Below are positions 22,753 to 24,332 of a DNA stretch of 24,332 nt, in pieces. The stretch covers positions 1 through 24,332 of the forward strand of contig MVPY01000054.1 of assembly GCA_002067065.1 (NCBI GenBank), given 5' to 3'. Made by a program: the position numbers and the translations under genes. Numbering within the stretch: position 1 is the first letter of the stretch; the number at the start of each line of letters is the position of its first letter. A model generated the notes under the pieces. That model was not told the origin of the DNA and made no database searches. It saw only the letters and a list, made by a program, of their open reading frames with translations. The DNA comes from Methanobacterium sp. PtaB.Bin024. GTDB taxonomy: Archaea; Methanobacteriota; Methanobacteria; Methanobacteriales; Methanobacteriaceae.

Positions 22753-23170
22753 GTATATCTCCTTTTTTAATATCCATATGATATTTAGGGTGCAAGATAA
22801 AATAATTTTTGATTTAATATTCCGAATTCATGAATTGATCATTGAACTAATGATGCATTTCTAAATCTTTTAGTTGTGGGATGAGGAAATTGAGAAAGAC
22901 GAGATATTATATTATTATAAACACAACATTAACCCTAATCCAATAAACTTAATTATAATGCCATAGTAATTTTAATCTCGAAATATTAATTATAGATAAA
23001 AAATTTAAAGCCATATAAAATCAAAATAAATCTAATAAGATGTTATCAACACATCTAGTACCATAAATAATTAATTTAATATTTAAATGACACAAAACTA
23101 AATAAATAAAACAATACTAAATCAAAATAATGGAAATCCACATTCTAATTAAATTTACACTGGTGAAGAA
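22753..23170. other. 418-base divergent promoter region of egsA and proS
   Basis: Very AT-rich and without ORFs. It carries the egsA ribosome site AGGAGA at 22758-22763, an imperfect hairpin AGATGTT/AACACATCT at 23038-23056, TATA-like runs near 23071-23085, and GGTGA at 23162-23166 in front of proS. I see no other structure. Confidence 0.5.
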
Positions 23171-24332
23171 ATGTCCGAATTCAGCGAATGGTTTCATAAC
23201 ATCCTTGAAGAAGCACAGATAATTGACACCCGTTATCCAATTAAAGGGATGCATGTCTGGCAGCCACAGGGTTTTAAAATACGAAAATATGCATTGAAAT
23301 TACTTAGAGAACTTTTAGATGAAGATCATGAAGAAGTACTTTTCCCCCTACTGATACCTGAAGATGAACTTGCCAAGGAGGCCATCCATGTAAAGGGTTT
23401 TGAGGAGGAAGTTTACTGGGTAACACATGGAGGTTTAACCCCACTAAATAAAAAAATGGCCCTCAGACCCACCAGTGAAACTGCCATGTACCCCATGTTC
23501 AACCTCTGGGTTAGATCCCACACAGACCTTCCCATGAAATTCTACCAGATAGTTAACACCTTCCGCTATGAAACCAAACACACAAGACCTTTAATACGTG
23601 TAAGAGAGATCACCACATTTAAAGAGGCCCATACCATCCATGCAGACTATGAAGGTGCCCAAAAACAGGTTGAAAAGGCTATCGAATTATACAGCAACTT
23701 TTTTGACTACTTAGGAATTCCTTACGTAGTTACCCGACGTCCTGACTGGGATAAGTTCCCTGGAGCAGATTACACCATGGCCTTCGACACCCTGATGCCT
23801 GATGGTAAGACTCTTCAGATAGGTACTGTGCACAATCTGGGCCAGACTTTTGCCCATACCTTTGATATAACCTATGAAACAGCCGAAGGAGAACATGAAC
23901 ACGTCTATCAAACCTGTTATGGATTATCTGATCGAGTCATAGCATCTATCATTGGTATTCATGGAGATTCATCAGGATTAATCCTCCCTCCAAGTGTGGC
24001 ACCGTATCAGGTGGTTATCGTTCCAGTTCTATTCAAAAAAGGCGCCCAGGAAGTGCTTGATTTCTGCAACCAGTTGAAGAACATGCTGAAAAATAATGGT
24101 GTTCGTGTTCATTTTGATGATCGTGACATCAGAGCCGGAAAAAAATACTACGAATGGGAAATGCGTGGAGTACCACTTCGCCTGGAGATAGGGCCCAGAG
24201 ACATTGAAAATAAGAAAATCATAGCCCTGCGTCGGGATACAATGGATAAACAAACCATTGACTACCAGGAAGAAACCATCATAAATGATTTAAACAAAAC
24301 CCTAAATGAAATAACCCAAACCCTTAAAACCA
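23171..24332 (+). CDS. proS: Prolyl-tRNA synthetase, 3' end outside the window
   Basis: 387 codons are present, and the frame stays open to the last base. The full protein is about 470 residues, so roughly 80 are missing (the end of the anticodon-binding domain and the C-terminal zinc domain). It charges tRNA-Pro in the cytoplasm. It is the archaeal/eukaryotic type, with the class II motif 2 region F-R-Y-E-T-K-H-T-R-P-L-I-R-V-R-E (131-146), the L-R-P-T-S-E motif (98-103) before it and the V-H-N-L-G-Q-T-F-A motif (about 220). The start at ATG 23171 has GGTGA 4 bases upstream. It is divergent from egsA. Confidence 0.95.
   Translation, partial: MSEFSEWFHNILEEAQIIDTRYPIKGMHVWQPQGFKIRKYALKLLRELLDEDHEEVLFPLLIPEDELAKEAIHVKGFEEEVYWVTHGGLTPLNKKMALRPTSETAMYPMFNLWVRSHTDLPMKFYQIVNTFRYETKHTRPLIRVREITTFKEAHTIHADYEGAQKQVEKAIELYSNFFDYLGIPYVVTRRPDWDKFPGADYTMAFDTLMPDGKTLQIGTVHNLGQTFAHTFDITYETAEGEHEHVYQTCYGLSDRVIASIIGIHGDSSGLILPPSVAPYQVVIVPVLFKKGAQEVLDFCNQLKNMLKNNGVRVHFDDRDIRAGKKYYEWEMRGVPLRLEIGPRDIENKKIIALRRDTMDKQTIDYQEETIINDLNKTLNEITQTLKT

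Noticed and set aside
22745..22770. egsA ribosome site identical to the phage T7 gene 10 site used in expression vectors
   Set aside because: AAGGAGATATACAT is a short match; surrounding sequence is native AT-rich DNA, so it is a coincidence and not vector.
23038..23056. Hairpin AGATGTT/AACACATCT in front of proS as a T-box or riboswitch
   Set aside because: The stem is short with a bulge, and no specifier or conserved core is visible; T-boxes are not known in archaea.

Overview
The window looks like a piece of a mesophilic methanogen chromosome from the Methanobacteriales, most likely Methanobacterium. The evidence is sn-glycerol-1-phosphate dehydrogenase (archaeal lipid backbone), an archaeal-type prolyl-tRNA synthetase, a UPF0179 protein, an archaeal NikR, a strongly AT-rich background with AGA/AGG arginine codons, GGTGA/GGAGG ribosome sites, TATA boxes about 25 bases before inferred starts, and adhesin-like secreted proteins with C-terminal anchors. 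The genus is inferred, not proven.

Left third (1-9642), sparse signalling and envelope genes: a TPR protein running off the left edge; a 420-base gap with a chain of hairpins behind a TATA box (candidate RNA or tiny leaderless gene); a LytR-CpsA-Psr family protein; a decayed SpoIIE/RsbU-type phosphatase; a zinc-ribbon protein; a gap holding a possible 53-codon gene; a large receiver-plus-five-PAS protein with no output domain; an unrecognised 561-residue protein with a C-terminal membrane anchor; and a TPR protein with two PH-like domains. Gaps of 400-560 bases separate many of them.

Middle (9860-17666): a coiled-coil protein, a 4-oxalocrotonate tautomerase-like protein, a DUF255/YyaL thioredoxin-fold protein, then a metal-uptake block. 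A NikR-type regulator is divergent from a complete znuA-znuC-znuB type ABC importer. Two further genes on the same strand follow, a secreted membrane-anchored protein and a small membrane protein built from two copies of one unit. A 14-base direct repeat abuts the importer's TATA box and is the best candidate operator.

Right (18033-24332): two secreted surface proteins share a C-terminal anchoring signal (GMxETGxP, hydrophobic stretch, basic tail); one is a beta-helix adhesin. Then come housekeeping genes: egsA, UPF0179 and rpiA on the minus strand, divergent from proS, which is cut by the right edge. I see no rRNA, tRNA, CRISPR array, intact insertion sequence, integrase or replication origin.

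No single spectacular system stands out. The best leads are the metal-uptake block with its two extra genes and internally duplicated membrane protein, the hairpin chain at 675-873, the shared ETG-type surface anchor, and the orphan 561-residue membrane-anchored protein.
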